Assembly: GCF_900091605.1 (NCBI RefSeq)
Contig: NZ_FMCQ01000001.1
Span: 186,001 to 250,000 of the forward strand
DNA from: Micromonospora tulbaghiae
Lineage (GTDB): Bacteria > Actinomycetota > Actinomycetes > Mycobacteriales > Micromonosporaceae
Direction of reading: 5' to 3'
Length of the DNA stretch: 64,000 nucleotides
The position numbers were made by a program, and so were the translations under genes. A model generated the notes under the pieces. The model had not been told where the DNA came from and ran no database searches. It saw only the letters and a list, made by a program, of their open reading frames with translations. Below are positions 8,364-18,296 of the stretch, in pieces. Each line of letters begins with the position of its first letter. The first letter of the stretch is position 1.

Positions 8364-9350
8364 TCAGCCCTGTCGCTTGGCGGGCTTGCTGCCGCCCTTC
8401 TTCGGGTTGACCGGCTTGGCGCCCGGCTTGGGGCCGGCCACCTTCGGCGCGGCGGCCGGAGCCTTCGCCGGCGGCTGGGCCGCCTTGCGGCCGAACAGGC
8501 CACCGGCCTTCGTCGGCTGCGCCGGGCTCTTGGCGGCGCTGGTGCTCTTCGCGGTCGGCGGCGGCGGGAACTTCCGCAGCACCCACTGCTGCTGACCGAG
8601 CGTGAAGAGGTTGTTGGTGACCCAGTAGATGATCACACCGATCGGGAAGATCGCCCCCGAGATCAGCAGCGACAGCGGGATGCCGTAGAGCATCAGCCGC
8701 TGCACCATGCGCTGCTGCGGGTCTTCGGCCCACCCGGTCTTGAGGATCATCTGACGGCTGGTCAGGTAGGTGGTGGCGATCATGATGATCACCAGGATGC
8801 CGGCGACGACCTTGACGGTGCCGGTGCTCGCGCCCAGCCGGCTGAGCTCCTCGGCGGTGGAGCCGAACTTGCCGGAGATCGGCGCGGTGAAGAGCGTCGC
8901 GTTCGAGGCGCTGTTGAACTGGTCGACGGTCCAGCCGTACAGGGTCTTGCCCTGGTTGTCCGGGCTGAGGCGGCGCAACGTGTGGAACAGGCCCAGGAAG
9001 ACCGGGATCTGGAGGAACATCGGAAGGCAGCCCATGAGCGGGTTGGCCTTTTCCTTCCGATAGAGCTCCATCATCTCTTTCTGGAGCGTCTCCCGGTCAC
9101 CCTTGTGCTTCTCCTGGAGCTCCTTCACCTTGGGCTGGAGCGCCTGCATGGCACGCTGCGACTTGATCTGCTTGACGAAGACCGGGAACAGGATCACCCG
9201 GACCGTCACCACCAGGAAGATGATGGCGAGGATCCAGGCCCAGTTCGTACCGATCACGGCCCCGACCGGAACTCCGATGGCGTCCCAGGCCGAGTGCCAG
9301 GCCAGCAGGATCCACGAGATCGCGTAGTAGATCCAGTCGAGACTAAACAC
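8364..9350 (-). CDS. yidC: membrane protein insertase YidC
   Basis: YidC/Oxa1 insertase of 328 residues, which inserts membrane proteins alone or with SecYEG. It is the Gram-positive form: the periplasmic domain of E. coli YidC is absent. Seen: an N-terminal membrane segment, LVVTVRVILFPVFVKQ with the groove arginine near residue 52, a charged cytoplasmic hairpin (KVKELQEKHKGDRETLQKEM), GCLPMFLQIPVFLGLFHTL, further hydrophobic segments, and a Lys/Pro/Ala-rich tail that can bind ribosomes. The GTG start follows the yidD TGA directly (TGAGTG), indicating tight coupling. Confidence 0.95.
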   Translation of the reverse strand: MFSLDWIYYAISWILLAWHSAWDAIGVPVGAVIGTNWAWILAIIFLVVTVRVILFPVFVKQIKSQRAMQALQPKVKELQEKHKGDRETLQKEMMELYRKEKANPLMGCLPMFLQIPVFLGLFHTLRRLSPDNQGKTLYGWTVDQFNSASNATLFTAPISGKFGSTAEELSRLGASTGTVKVVAGILVIIMIATTYLTSRQMILKTGWAEDPQQRMVQRLMLYGIPLSLLISGAIFPIGVIIYWVTNNLFTLGQQQWVLRKFPPPPTAKSTSAAKSPAQPTKAGGLFGRKAAQPPAKAPAAAPKVAGPKPGAKPVNPKKGGSKPAKRQG

Positions 9351-9635
9351 TCAGGCTCCAGTCACGTCGGAACGGCGGTCGCCCGGCTCCGGAACCGGGT
9401 CGTGTCCACCAGGGTGGAAGGGATGGCAGCGCGACAGCCGACGGACCGTCAGCCAGGCTCCCCGCAGCGCACCGTGCCGGGACACCGCCTCCACGGCGTA
9501 GGCACTGCACGACGGGTAGAACCGGCAGCGGGCCGGCAGTGCCGGACTTATCCACCGACGGTACGCGATGATAGGCGCCAGCAGCATGCGGGCACCGGTT
9601 GTGGGCGACGGAGTCGCCGTCGTCGGGCCGGTCAC
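9351..9635 (-). CDS. yidD: membrane protein insertion efficiency factor YidD
   Basis: Small YidD-family protein (94 residues) thought to assist YidC. The diagnostic core [23 protein letters not shown] is present from about residue 33 and carries the conserved cysteines, followed by [13 protein letters not shown]. The GTG start at 9635 overlaps the rnpA stop by four bases (GTGA), and the stop touches yidC. The order rpmH-rnpA-yidD-yidC is conserved across bacteria. Confidence 0.95.
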   Translation of the reverse strand: MTGPTTATPSPTTGARMLLAPIIAYRRWISPALPARCRFYPSCSAYAVEAVSRHGALRGAWLTVRRLSRCHPFHPGGHDPVPEPGDRRSDVTGA

Positions 9636-10045
9636 CGCGACCGCCGTCCCCGGGGCGCCCGCGCGGCGGCGAGGGCGGCGTCCAGGTCGGCCCCGAGCCG
9701 GGCGTACGTCGCGTCGGCGGCCGCGGGCAGTGCGCGTACCACGAGGGTGGTGCCGGCGGGCAGCTCGGCCAGCCGCTCGCGGACCAGGTGCCGGAGCCGA
9801 CGGCGGACCTTGTTGCGGACCACCGCGCCGCCGACGGCCTTGGACACGACGAAGCCGGCGCGGCTCGGTGCGGAGGTCTCCGCACCGATGCTTCGCGCCG
9901 GCTCCGGCGAGAGTGTCGCGGTGGTGCCGATCGGCTCGGGGAGGGTCAGGTGGACCACGACGGCGCCACGGCCGACGCGTCGGCCACCGCGAACCGCTGC
10001 GGCGAAGTCGTTACTGCGCCGCAGTCGTTGTGCGGCGGCCAGCAC
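9632..10045 (-). CDS. rnpA: ribonuclease P protein component
   Basis: Protein subunit of RNase P, which binds the catalytic RNA and tRNA leader. It starts [14 protein letters not shown] and carries the family signature [20 protein letters not shown] (RNxVKRRLR type) near residue 75. GTG 10045 gives 137 residues, a usual length. An upstream extension to 10141 would run into the rpmH end and is not credible. The stop overlaps the yidD start. Confidence 0.95.
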   Translation of the reverse strand: MLAAAQRLRRSNDFAAAVRGGRRVGRGAVVVHLTLPEPIGTTATLSPEPARSIGAETSAPSRAGFVVSKAVGGAVVRNKVRRRLRHLVRERLAELPAGTTLVVRALPAAADATYARLGADLDAALAAARAPRGRRSR

Positions 10046-10079
10046 GACTGCCCACGTCCCCGGACCGGACCTGTCGGCG

Positions 10080-10217
10080 TCAGGCCGACAGGCGGGCGCG
10101 GCCCTTGGAGCGACGGGTCGAGATGATGGCGCGGCCGGCACGGGTGCGCATGCGCAGCCGGAAGCCGTGGGTCTTCGCGCGCCGGCGGGTGTTCGGCTGG
10201 TAGGTGCGCTTGCTCAC
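10080..10217 (-). CDS. rpmH: 50S ribosomal protein L34
   Basis: The 45-residue protein [18 protein letters not shown]... is an unmistakable L34. GTG 10217 is preceded by GGAG at a suitable distance. It is the first gene of the rpmH-rnpA-yidD-yidC-jag-rsmG operon and is divergent from dnaA. Confidence 0.97.
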   Translation of the reverse strand: MSKRTYQPNTRRRAKTHGFRLRMRTRAGRAIISTRRSKGRARLSA

Positions 10218-10515
10218 GTCAGGCTCTCCGTTGTCGTACGCCCCGCGCGGCGGATCGCCCGGGGTCGTGTGCTGGTCCAGATCACCTGTCGGTGACCTCC
10301 GATCGGCGCTGCCGTGACACTCTCCCCGGCGATGCGGGTGACAGCCACGGACAGCAAGCATCAATCACCCTAGCAGAGGGCGAGAGAGCAGCCGCTCCAG
10401 CCTACGCAGGGGCGCAATGACCGTCAACGTCACACTCGGGCGTCCGACCTGCGGGCAAGCGCGACCGAAGGGGCGGTTTTCACTGATGTTGCCAAGGTCG
10501 TCAGGGTGTCGCCGG

Positions 10516-10545
10516 TTGATGCTGTGGGGTCCGCGCTGTTAGCGT
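10516..10545 (+). promoter_or_regulatory. putative dnaA promoter
   Basis: TTGATG (-35, 10516-10521), an 18-base spacer, then TAGCGT (-10, 10540-10545) match the housekeeping actinobacterial pattern. This would give a leader of about 240 nucleotides before GTG 10792. Confidence 0.5.
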
Positions 10546-10713
10546 GCGCGATTGCGGTCGGCGTCGGGGGTCCGGGGTTTGTCGCCGATCGGCAAGACCG
10601 GACACGCTGTTGAATCGTTCGGCACGGTGAACCCGCTTCAACGCCTCCATGGATCGAGGGGGGCAGGTCCGACCCGCGTCCGGTGGGCGGCCACAATCGG
10701 TCGGTACACAGGC

Positions 10714-10733
10714 TGTGGATAACTTGTGGATGA
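10714..10733. promoter_or_regulatory. two DnaA boxes in the dnaA leader
   Basis: TGTGGATAA (10714-10722) and TGTGGATGA (10725-10733) lie about 60-80 bases before the dnaA start. DnaA autorepression through such boxes is established in other bacteria; here it is inferred. Confidence 0.8.
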
Positions 10734-10791
10734 CGACCGGTCAGCCGTCCGGGCGGGCGTGAGAAGGAGCAGGCGAGGGGGTGGCACGACG

Positions 10792-12636
10792 GTGACCGGA
10801 GCGACCGACCTTGCCGCGGTGTGGGCGGCGACCACCGACGAACTCGCCGACGAGATCATCTCCGCGCAGCAACGGGCGTACCTCCGGCTCACCCGGCTGC
10901 GGGCGATCGTCGAGGACACCGCGCTGCTCTCGGTGCCGGACGCCTTCACCCGGGACGTGATCGAGTCCCGGCTCCGCCCGGCCATCACCGAGGCGTTGAG
11001 CCGCCGGCTCGGCCGGCCGATCCAGGTGGCGGTCACCGTACGGGTCGCCGACGACCCGCGCGCCCGCCCGGCCGGCACGGTCTACCGCAGCAGCCCCGAG
11101 CCGCTGCCCGAGCACGACGGCGCCGCCCCGCTGCCCGGCTTCGACCAGCCCGGCCCGCACGCGTCCGCCCCGGCCTACCCGTCGCCGCGCCCGGAATCCG
11201 GGTACGCCGAGTCCCGCCCCGAGCCCGGGTACGCCGAACCGCACCCGGAGCAGCCGCTCGACGAGCCGGCGCCGCGCCAGCGGACCGCCGACGGCGGTCG
11301 CCCGCACCTGATCCCGGCCGGCCGCGACGCGCAGGACACGCTCTTCAGCGCCGCGTTCGCCGAGCCGGTGCGTACCGCGCCCGAACGCCGCGCCTTCGAC
11401 GAGCGCACCCGGGTCGAGCCCTCGGTGCCCGACGCAGGCGGATACGAGCCCCGCTACCGGGAGAGCCCGGCCGCCGACCCCGCGCCGATGCGCGGCCGGC
11501 CCCGCGACGACGCCACCGACAACGGCCCCGGACGGGGTGGCACCGACCACCACCGCCCCGGCGGCGGCCAGGCCGACCGAAGGCTCCCCGGCGGTACGGA
11601 GAGCGGCGGCAACCGGCTCAACCCGAAGTACATGTTCGAGACGTTCGTCATCGGCTCGTCCAACCGGTTCGCGCACGCCGCGAGCGTGGCAGTGGCCGAG
11701 TCGCCGGCCAAGGCGTACAACCCGCTGTTCATCTACGGCAGCTCCGGACTGGGCAAGACCCACCTGCTGCACGCCATCGGGCACTACGCCACGACGCTCG
11801 GCAACGCGCGCTCGGTCCGGTACGTCTCGACCGAGGAATTCACGAACGACTTCATCAACTCCCTGCGTGACGACAAGACGAGCGCGTTCCAGCGCCGCTA
11901 CCGGGACGTGGACATCCTCCTGATCGACGACATCCAGTTCCTGGAGAACCGGGAGCGGACGCAGGAGGAGTTCTTCCACACCTTCAACACGCTGCACAAC
12001 GCCAACAAGCAGATCGTGATCACCTCCGACCGCTCGCCGAAGCAGCTGGCGACGCTGGAGGACCGGCTGCGTACGCGGTTCGAGTGGGGCCTGCTCGCCG
12101 ACATCCAGCCGCCGGACCTGGAGACGCGGATCGCGATCCTCCAGAAGAAGGCGGCTCAGGAGCGGCTGTTCGCCCCGCCGGACGTCCTGGAGTTCATCGC
12201 GTCCCGGGTGTCGAACTCGATCCGCGAACTGGAAGGTGCGCTGATCCGCGTCACCGCCTTCGCCAGCCTCACCCGCTCCTCGGTCGAGCTGTCGCTGGCC
12301 GAGGAGGTGCTGCGGGACTTCATTCCCGACGGCACCGGCCCGGAGATCACCGCGGATCAGATCATGGTCTCCACCGCCGATTACTTCGGCGTGAGTCTGG
12401 AGGACCTGCGCGGCCACTCCCGCTCACGGGTGCTGGTGAACGCGCGTCAGGTGGCCATGTACCTGTGCCGCGAGCTGACCGACCTGTCGCTGCCCCGGAT
12501 CGGGCAGGCGTTCGGCGGCCGGGACCACACGACTGTGATGCACGCGGACCGCAAGATCCGCCAGCAGATGGCGGAGCGGCGTTCGCTGTACAACCAGATC
12601 GCCGAGCTGACCAACCGCATCAAGCAGAACACCTGA
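10792..12636 (+). CDS. dnaA: chromosomal replication initiator DnaA
   Basis: AAA+ initiator that binds DnaA boxes and melts oriC. Domain I is residues ~1-85 ([17 protein letters not shown]). A Pro-rich disordered domain II runs to about 275, with repeats like [17 protein letters not shown]. The AAA+ core has Walker [10 protein letters not shown] near 316 and Walker [11 protein letters not shown] near 376. The domain IV box-binding signature [15 protein letters not shown] is near 576. GTG 10792 is preferred because GAGGGGG lies about ten bases upstream and the predicted protein begins as the family does. 614 residues is long, as in other actinobacteria. It is followed by oriC. Confidence 0.97.
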   Translation: MTGATDLAAVWAATTDELADEIISAQQRAYLRLTRLRAIVEDTALLSVPDAFTRDVIESRLRPAITEALSRRLGRPIQVAVTVRVADDPRARPAGTVYRSSPEPLPEHDGAAPLPGFDQPGPHASAPAYPSPRPESGYAESRPEPGYAEPHPEQPLDEPAPRQRTADGGRPHLIPAGRDAQDTLFSAAFAEPVRTAPERRAFDERTRVEPSVPDAGGYEPRYRESPAADPAPMRGRPRDDATDNGPGRGGTDHHRPGGGQADRRLPGGTESGGNRLNPKYMFETFVIGSSNRFAHAASVAVAESPAKAYNPLFIYGSSGLGKTHLLHAIGHYATTLGNARSVRYVSTEEFTNDFINSLRDDKTSAFQRRYRDVDILLIDDIQFLENRERTQEEFFHTFNTLHNANKQIVITSDRSPKQLATLEDRLRTRFEWGLLADIQPPDLETRIAILQKKAAQERLFAPPDVLEFIASRVSNSIRELEGALIRVTAFASLTRSSVELSLAEEVLRDFIPDGTGPEITADQIMVSTADYFGVSLEDLRGHSRSRVLVNARQVAMYLCRELTDLSLPRIGQAFGGRDHTTVMHADRKIRQQMAERRSLYNQIAELTNRIKQNT

Positions 12637-12701
12637 CCGTTCCCTCTGCGCCGCCTCCCTCGCCTCCCGCCTCCCTCACCTCCCCGGTCCCGCTGCTCCG
12701 C

Positions 12702-12761
12702 GGTGATCAAGGAGTTTGTGTCGGGAGAGACGACATTCCTGCCCCAAACTCCTTGGTCAAC
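12702..12761. repeat. GATC-type extragenic hairpin, copy 1
   Basis: Left arm GGTGATCAAGGAGTTTG (12702-12718) pairs with 12745-12761 with two mismatches. The same arm sequence recurs at 41568-41640. It lies 65 bases past the dnaA stop and may also act as a terminator. Confidence 0.8.
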
Positions 12762-12882
12762 AGAGTGGGGCAGGGCGAACGCGCGGACGTCGCCGAGCGG
12801 GGAAGCGTCGGTGTCCCACTGCACCGGCAACTCCACGACCGGCCCCACCCCTCGGCCAGCATCTACGCGCAGACTCCACTGC

Positions 12883-12932
12883 AGATCTTGGAAGCTTTGC
12901 GCCCCCATAGGGGCCGTTTCCTACCAAGATCT
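12883..12932. repeat. GATC-type extragenic hairpin, copy 2
   Basis: AGATCTTGG (12883-12891) pairs with CCAAGATCT (12924-12932), with an inner stem GCCCC-CATA-GGGGC at 12901-12914. Confidence 0.75.
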
Positions 12933-13020
12933 TTCGGGAGCTGAGCGCCGAACCTCAGCGTTTCCGGATCGCGGCCACGGCAGGCACCCCCGGACGGCCG
13001 GCAGCCAGAGAGCCGCGAGC

Positions 13021-13106
13021 CGGAACGACCCGCTAGCCCCGAACGACCTGCTAGCCCCGAACGACCTGCTAGGCCGAACCCGCTAGGTCGGCACCCGCTA
13101 GCCCGG
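13021..13106. repeat. 18 bp tandem repeat with CTAG core
   Basis: Three adjacent 18-base units close to CCGAACGACCTGCTAGCC at 13021-13038, 13039-13056 and 13057-13074, followed by degenerate partial units to about 13106. Each unit contains CTAG, a rare tetramer in most bacterial genomes. Confidence 0.8.
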
Positions 13107-13257
13107 AGGCAGGAGCCCAAGGGCGGAGCCGGGAGGAGCCCGGGGACAGGAGCCGGCAGCCCGGGCCTCCTGCGGACCGCCGCGGGCCCGTCGGGACGAC
13201 CGGCCGCCTCTGCGACCCACCCACCGCCACGGTCCCGCCCTCACCCCCGACCTCCCC

Positions 13258-13318
13258 GTCGATCATGAAGTTGACGGTGACAAACCGGACGCCCAATGCC
13301 GCCAACTTCATGATCGAC
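13258..13318. repeat. GATC-type extragenic hairpin, copy 3
   Basis: Perfect 16-base arms GTCGATCATGAAGTTG (13258-13273) and its complement (13303-13318), loop about 29 bases. Confidence 0.8.
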
Positions 13319-13539
13319 ACGAGCGGGGCAGGAGTGAGGGCGGGGGCGGGAGTGAGGGCGGGAGCGGGCGGGCGGGAGTCCGGCGGCGGAGGAGGTGGGC
13401 TCGGTGGGCGGTTGAGGTGATGAAGGTGACCATCGGCGGCGGACGCGCGGCGGAGGCGGGCGGTTGAGACCGGTGGCAAGTAGCCGACAGAGGGAACGGG
13501 TTGACCCTCGACCCGGTCGAGGGCCGAGGATCGGTCGTG

Positions 13540-14005
13540 TGCTCGTCCACAGCTCGTACCCGTTGTCCACAGCCCCTGTGTCACAGGCGGTGGACAACCA
13601 CGCGTCGCACTCGACCGGTTACCCACAGACTGTGGACAACTCCTGGGGACGAAGCTGTGGATGCCTGGGGATGACGATCACGTTGTCCCCAGAAGACGGC
13701 CTGCCTGTGGGCAGGCTGTTGAAGGTTCTGGGGATGACGGCTGTGGACGCTGCCGGCGCTGTCCACAGCGCTGGGGAGAAAACCGGTGGATTACCGGTGG
13801 ACAACCGGTGGACAGCCGTGGAAAACCCGGCGGCAGGCGGGGGCTGTGGACCGGGACACGAGTTTTACCCCTGGTTCTCCACAGCCAAACCACCGGTGGA
13901 TAACGTGTCTGACCTGCGCGGACGCGGGTTCTCCACAGTTTGCACAGGTGCGATGAAGACGATGAGTTATCTCTTCTAAACAACAAAAACCAATCATCAC
14001 CGTTG
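13540..14005. other. oriC: chromosomal replication origin oriC
   Basis: At least 16 DnaA-box-like 9-mers on both strands. Exact TTGTCCACA/TGTGGACAA boxes are at 13563-13571 and 13631-13639. Close variants are at 13543, 13589, 13619, 13656, 13683, 13742, 13759, 13785, 13796, 13807, 13845, 13875, 13895 and 13929. The array ends at an A/T-rich stretch (about 13958-14000, GAGTTATCTCTTCTAAACAA) that would suit strand opening. The position between dnaA and dnaN is the conserved actinobacterial origin location. Confidence 0.95.
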
Positions 14006-14190
14006 GACTTCCTGTGGATCGGGCCGAAGCACTGCCGTCGGCAGTCGCCCGGGCATCTGGATCCACGGGGTCGGGCGCACAGCCGATGCCCCAGCGCCTT
14101 AAGGTGCGATGGGTACCCGCACGGTCGGGCGGGACGGGTGGCAGCGGTCGGCATGAGAGAGTTGTCGCTGACGTCGACGCGGAGGCATTG

Positions 14191-15324
14191 ATGAAGTTCC
14201 GAGTGGAGCGCGACGCGCTCGCCGAGGCGGTCGCGTGGACCGCCAAGAGCCTGCCCAACCGACCCTCCGTACCGGTGCTGGCCGGGGTGATGCTCCGGGT
14301 CACCGACGGCAACCTCCAGGTCTCCGGCTTCGACTACGAGGTCTCCAGCCAGGTCACCGTCGAGGTGCAGGGTGACGCGGACGGCGCCGCCCTGGTCTCC
14401 GGCCGCCTGCTCGCCGAGATCACCAAGGCCCTGCCGGCCAAGCCGGTGGACATCGCCGCCGTCGGCGCCCACCTCGAACTGGTCTGCGGCAGCGCCCGGT
14501 TCACGCTGCCCACCATGCCGGTGGAGGACTACCCGACGCTGCCGGAGATGCCGGAGAGCGCCGGAACCGTCGACGCCGCCGCCTTCGCCTCCGCCGTGGC
14601 CCAGGTGGCGGTGGCCGCCGGTCGCGACGAGACGCTGCCGATGATGACCGGCGTCCGGATCGAGCTGAGCGGCGGCACGATGGCCATGCTGGCGACCGAC
14701 CGCTACCGCCTCGCGCTGCGCGAGATGGAGTGGAACCCGGACGACCCGGAGATCAGCCTCAACGCGCTGGTGCCGGCCCGTACGCTGCACGACACCGCGA
14801 AGGCGCTCGGCCCGCTCGGCGGCCACGTCACCATGGCCCTGTCGTCCAGCAAGGCCGGCGAGGGCATGATCGGTTTCTCCGGCGGCACCCGCCGGACCAC
14901 CAGCCGGCTGCTCGACGGCGCCAACTACCCGCCGGTGCGCTCGCTGTTCCCGGCCGACCACAACGCCGAGGCCCGCGTCGCCGTCGCCGCGCTCATCGAG
15001 GTGGTCAAGCGCGTCGCGCTGGTCGCCGAGCGCACCACCCCGGTCCTGCTCAGCTTCAGCGCCGACGGTCTCGTGGTCGAGGCGGGCGGCACCGAGGAGG
15101 CCCGGGCCAGCGAGGCCATGGAGGCCACCTTCACCGGCGAGCCGCTCACCATCGGCTTCAACCCGCAGTACCTCATCGACGGTCTGGCCAACCTGGGCGC
15201 GCAGCACGCCCTGCTCCGGTTCGTCGACGCGTTCAAGCCCGCGGTCATCTCCCCGGCCGGCGAGGATGGCGAGGTCATCCCGGGGTACCGGTACCTCATC
15301 ATGCCGATCCGCGTGTCCCGCTGA
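14191..15324 (+). CDS. dnaN: DNA polymerase III sliding clamp (beta subunit)
   Basis: Beta clamp of 377 residues, typical length, three repeated clamp domains. It begins KFRVERDALAEAVAWTAKSL and includes the conserved RPSVPVLAGVML and PTMPVEDYPTLPEM. It ends with GYRYLIMPIRVSR, matching the family's MPI/MPVR ending. ATG 14191 has GGAGG five bases upstream; the frame is open back to 14014, but that part is oriC-proximal shadow. It holds replicative polymerase on DNA and heads dnaN-gnd-recF-dciA. Confidence 0.97.
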   Translation: MKFRVERDALAEAVAWTAKSLPNRPSVPVLAGVMLRVTDGNLQVSGFDYEVSSQVTVEVQGDADGAALVSGRLLAEITKALPAKPVDIAAVGAHLELVCGSARFTLPTMPVEDYPTLPEMPESAGTVDAAAFASAVAQVAVAAGRDETLPMMTGVRIELSGGTMAMLATDRYRLALREMEWNPDDPEISLNALVPARTLHDTAKALGPLGGHVTMALSSSKAGEGMIGFSGGTRRTTSRLLDGANYPPVRSLFPADHNAEARVAVAALIEVVKRVALVAERTTPVLLSFSADGLVVEAGGTEEARASEAMEATFTGEPLTIGFNPQYLIDGLANLGAQHALLRFVDAFKPAVISPAGEDGEVIPGYRYLIMPIRVSR

Positions 15325-15364
15325 TCGCAGGCAGCACGACCCTGACGTACGGAGGTAGGAGCAG

Positions 15365-16237
15365 ATGCAGCTCGGCCTGGTAGGACTCGGCCGCATGGGC
15401 GGCAACATGCGGGAGCGGTTGCGCGCCGCCGGGCACGAGGTGGTCGGCTACGACCGCAACCCGGAGATCAGCGACGCCGCGAGCCTGGCCGAGCTGGCCG
15501 AGAAGCTCCAGTCGCCCCGCGCGGTCTGGGTCATGGTCCCCGCCGGCGTCACCGACGCCACCATCGACGAGCTCGCCGGTGTGCTTGGCGAGGGCGACAT
15601 CATTATCGACGGCGGCAACTCCCGGTTCAGCGACGACGCCCCGCGCGCCGAGCGGCTGAACGAGCAGGGCATCGGCTACATCGACGTCGGCGTCTCCGGC
15701 GGCGTCTGGGGTCGGCAGAACGGGTACGCGCTGATGGTCGGCGGTGCGCAGGAGCACGTCGAGCGCCTGATGCCGATCTTCGAGGCGCTCAAGCCCGAGG
15801 GCGAGTTCGGCTTCGTGCACGCCGGCCCGGTCGGCGCCGGCCACTACGCCAAGATGGTGCACAACGGCATCGAGTACGGCCTGATGCACGCCTACGCCGA
15901 GGGCTACGAGCTGCTGGCCGCCTCCGAGCTGGTCACGAACGTCCCCGGCGTGTTCAAGTCGTGGCGTGAGGGCACCGTCGTGCGGTCCTGGCTGCTCGAC
16001 CTGCTGGACCGGGCACTCGACGAGGACCCGGAGCTGGCCGAGCTGAGCGGCTACACCGAGGACACCGGCGAGGGCCGCTGGACCGTGGACGAGGCGGTCC
16101 GGCTCGCCGTACCGCTCAACGTCATCACCGCGTCGCTCTTCGCCCGGTTCGCCTCCCGGCAGGACGACTCGCCCGCGATGAAGGCCGTCGCCGCGCTGCG
16201 TCAGCAGTTCGGCGGCCACGCCGTCCACAAGCGCTGA
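15365..16237 (+). CDS. gnd: 6-phosphogluconate dehydrogenase, short NAD-type
   Basis: Oxidative decarboxylation of 6-phosphogluconate to ribulose-5-phosphate. N-terminal Rossmann motif [13 protein letters not shown], then [27 protein letters not shown] and [20 protein letters not shown] with the catalytic lysine and asparagine. At 290 residues it is the short form rather than the ~470-residue enzyme. A dehydrogenase gene between dnaN and recF is a known actinobacterial arrangement. GGAGG precedes the ATG. Confidence 0.93.
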   Translation: MQLGLVGLGRMGGNMRERLRAAGHEVVGYDRNPEISDAASLAELAEKLQSPRAVWVMVPAGVTDATIDELAGVLGEGDIIIDGGNSRFSDDAPRAERLNEQGIGYIDVGVSGGVWGRQNGYALMVGGAQEHVERLMPIFEALKPEGEFGFVHAGPVGAGHYAKMVHNGIEYGLMHAYAEGYELLAASELVTNVPGVFKSWREGTVVRSWLLDLLDRALDEDPELAELSGYTEDTGEGRWTVDEAVRLAVPLNVITASLFARFASRQDDSPAMKAVAALRQQFGGHAVHKR

Positions 16238-16240
16238 CCG

Positions 16241-16249
16241 GTATCCACA
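16241..16249. promoter_or_regulatory. single DnaA-box-like site before recF
   Basis: GTATCCACA, one mismatch to TTATCCACA, five bases before the recF start codon. Confidence 0.5.
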
Positions 16250-16253
16250 GCCT

Positions 16254-17387
16254 GTGTACGTCCGCCGGCTCGAACTGGTCGACTTCCGCTCCTACGAGCG
16301 CGTCGGCGTCGACCTGGAGCCGGGTCCGAACGTGCTCGTCGGCGCCAACGGCGTCGGCAAGACCAACCTGGTCGAGGCGCTCGGCTACGTGGCGACCCTG
16401 GACTCGCACCGGGTCGCCACTGACGCCCCGCTGGTCCGGATGGGTGCCACCTCGGCGGTGATCCGCTGCGCGGTGGTGCACGAGGGCCGGGAGCTGCTGA
16501 TCGAGCTGGAGATCGTCCCGGGCAAGGCCAACCGGGCCCGCCTCGGCCGGTCCCCGGCCCGGCGCGCCCGGGACGTGCTCGGCGCGCTGCGTCTCGTGCT
16601 GTTCGCGCCGGAGGATCTGGAACTGGTCCGCGGCGACCCGGCCGAACGCCGCCGCTACCTGGACGACCTGCTGGTCACCCGCCAGCCCCGCTACGCCGGG
16701 GTACGCGCCGACTACGAGCGTGTGGTCAAGCAACGCAACGCGCTGTTGCGTACGTCGTACCTCGCTCGCAAGACCGGCGGCACACGCGGCGGCGACCTGT
16801 CGACGCTGGCCGTGTGGGACGCGCATCTGGCCCAGCACGGCGCGGATCTGCTCGCCGGTCGCCTGGAGCTGGTCGCCGCGCTCACCCCGCACGTCGCGAA
16901 GGCGTACGACGCGGTGGCCGCCGGCCGCGGCGCGGCGGGCATCGCGTACCGGCCCTCGGTCGAGCTGCCCGAACCCGGCGCCGACCGGGCGGCGCTGGCG
17001 GAGGCGCTCGCCGCCGCGCTGACCGCGAACCGCGCCGCCGAGATCGAGCGCGGCACCACGCTCGTCGGCCCGCACCGCGACGACCTGGCGCTCACCCTCG
17101 GCCCGCTGCCCGCCAAGGGGTACGCCAGCCACGGCGAGTCCTGGTCGTACGCGCTGGCGCTTCGGCTGGCCGGGTACGACCTGCTGCGCGCCGACGGGAT
17201 CGAGCCGGTGCTGGTGCTCGACGACGTCTTCGCCGAGCTGGACACCGGCCGGCGGGAACGGCTGGCCGAGCTGGTGGGCGGCGCGAGCCAGTTGCTCGTC
17301 ACCTGCGCCGTGGACGACGACGTGCCGACGACGCTGCGCGGCACCCGGTACGCGGTGGGCGAGGGGACGGTGCGACGTGCCGGATGA
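16254..17387 (+). CDS. recF: DNA replication and repair protein RecF
   Basis: SMC-like ATPase that helps load RecA at gaps. It begins [16 protein letters not shown], has Walker [16 protein letters not shown] near residue 32, the family block [20 protein letters not shown] near 120, and the ABC-type end [14 protein letters not shown] near 318. 377 residues is normal. The GTG start has no obvious ribosome-binding site, so translation may depend on coupling from gnd, 16 bases upstream. Its end overlaps dciA by 11 bases. Confidence 0.96.
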   Translation: MYVRRLELVDFRSYERVGVDLEPGPNVLVGANGVGKTNLVEALGYVATLDSHRVATDAPLVRMGATSAVIRCAVVHEGRELLIELEIVPGKANRARLGRSPARRARDVLGALRLVLFAPEDLELVRGDPAERRRYLDDLLVTRQPRYAGVRADYERVVKQRNALLRTSYLARKTGGTRGGDLSTLAVWDAHLAQHGADLLAGRLELVAALTPHVAKAYDAVAAGRGAAGIAYRPSVELPEPGADRAALAEALAAALTANRAAEIERGTTLVGPHRDDLALTLGPLPAKGYASHGESWSYALALRLAGYDLLRADGIEPVLVLDDVFAELDTGRRERLAELVGGASQLLVTCAVDDDVPTTLRGTRYAVGEGTVRRAG

Positions 17388-17982
17388 CGAGGTGCAGCTC
17401 CCGCCCGCACGGCTCGGGCCGGGACGCGACGCGCGTACCCCGGGAAAGCCGGCGGACGGCGAGCCGGCCGCGAACCCGCCGGAGGGCGCGACCGGGCCGG
17501 AACTGGCCCGTGCGGTGCTGGACGCGGCGAAGGCCCGGCGTCAGGCGGCGGCCCCCCGGCGGCGCGGCGCGGTCCGCGGCGACGGCGAGAAGCGGCTGCG
17601 CGGCTACTCGGGCCCGGGGCCGGACCCGCGCGACCCGCAGCCGCTCGGCGCGGTGCTGGACAAGCTGGTCAAGGCGCGGGGCTGGCAGCAGCCGGCGGCC
17701 GAGGCGACCGTGTTCGGCGCGTGGGAGAAGGTGGTCGGCCAGGAGGTCGCCCAGCACAGCCGCCCGGTCAAGCTGGAGGACGGCGAGCTGACGGTGGAGG
17801 CCCGCTCGACGGCCTGGGCGACCCAGTTGCGCCTGCTGGCGGGCTCGCTGTTGCAGCAGATCGGCCGCGAGGTCGGCCACAACGTGGTGCGCAAGCTGCA
17901 CATCCACGGCCCGGCGGCACCGTCGTGGTCGCGCGGCCCTCGACGGGTACGCGGGCGCGGCCCCCGCGACACCTACGGCTGA
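17377..17982 (+). CDS. DUF721/DciA family protein
   Basis: DciA-type protein; in bacteria lacking DnaC/DnaI this family loads the replicative helicase. An N-terminal half of about 85 residues is Pro/Ala/Arg-rich. The DUF721 domain follows: [20 protein letters not shown], then [40 protein letters not shown] and a C-terminal VRKLHIHGP. The C-terminal tail is basic. It overlaps recF by 11 bases, a conserved actinobacterial pairing. 201 residues. Confidence 0.88.
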   Translation: MPDDEVQLPPARLGPGRDARTPGKPADGEPAANPPEGATGPELARAVLDAAKARRQAAAPRRRGAVRGDGEKRLRGYSGPGPDPRDPQPLGAVLDKLVKARGWQQPAAEATVFGAWEKVVGQEVAQHSRPVKLEDGELTVEARSTAWATQLRLLAGSLLQQIGREVGHNVVRKLHIHGPAAPSWSRGPRRVRGRGPRDTYG

Positions 17983-18212
17983 CCGACACCGCCGGAACGC
18001 CGCGCCTCCCGCCGGGCGCGCTTGAGTTCGCGCTGCTCGCGGCTCCACTGCTTGCGGCGCTCCAGGTCTTCCTTCCACGCGTCGCGGGCCAGCTTCGAGC
18101 CGCCCTGTACCGCGCCCTGCACCTGGGACGGGCCGGCGAGGTTGCGGAAGACCCAGCCCAACAGGCGGCCGCCCTTGCCGGAGGCGTCGCCCACCTGCTC
18201 GTCGTCGCTCAT
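17973..18212 (-). CDS. small conserved actinobacterial protein, unknown function
   Basis: 79 residues: MSDDEQVGDASGKGGRLLGW, a short hydrophobic WVFRNLAG patch, then a highly charged helix (DLERRKQWSREQRELKRARR). ATG 18212 has GGGCGG-type purines upstream; longer starts would overlap the divergent regulator. Its end overlaps the dciA end by 10 bases on opposite strands. I cannot assign a function. Confidence 0.75.
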   Translation of the reverse strand: MSDDEQVGDASGKGGRLLGWVFRNLAGPSQVQGAVQGGSKLARDAWKEDLERRKQWSREQRELKRARREARRSGGVGQP

Positions 18213-18245
18213 CCCGCCGCCCTCTCGCTGTTTTGTGTGCAAACC

Positions 18246-18259
18246 ATTGGTACACCAAT
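18246..18259. promoter_or_regulatory. palindromic operator between the small gene and ohrR
   Basis: ATTGGT-AC-ACCAAT is a 6-2-6 inverted repeat, with outer GCAA and TTGC extending the symmetry. It lies between two divergent genes and is a plausible OhrR binding site. Confidence 0.6.
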
Positions 18260-18296
18260 CGTTGCTAGGATCGCAACGACGACGAGGAGGACGAGG

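Larger units (their letters stand above)
10218..10791. other. rpmH-dnaA divergent intergenic region
   Basis: 574 bases with no gene. It holds the dnaA promoter, two DnaA boxes in the dnaA leader and presumably the rpmH promoter, which I could not place with confidence. Confidence 0.75.
12637..14190. other. dnaA-dnaN intergenic region containing oriC
   Basis: 1.55 kb without a gene. From left to right: three GATC-type hairpin repeats, an 18 bp tandem repeat, G/C-skewed low-complexity sequence (13330-13400), the DnaA-box array and an A/T-rich stretch, then about 180 bases leading to dnaN. Confidence 0.85.

Noticed and set aside
7230..10295. 1021-codon plus-strand frame
   Set aside because: Lies opposite rsmG, jag, yidC, yidD and rnpA and is Arg/Pro-rich noise.
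13021..13106. Possible CRISPR array
   Set aside because: Units are adjacent with no spacers, so it is a tandem repeat, and no cas genes exist in the window.
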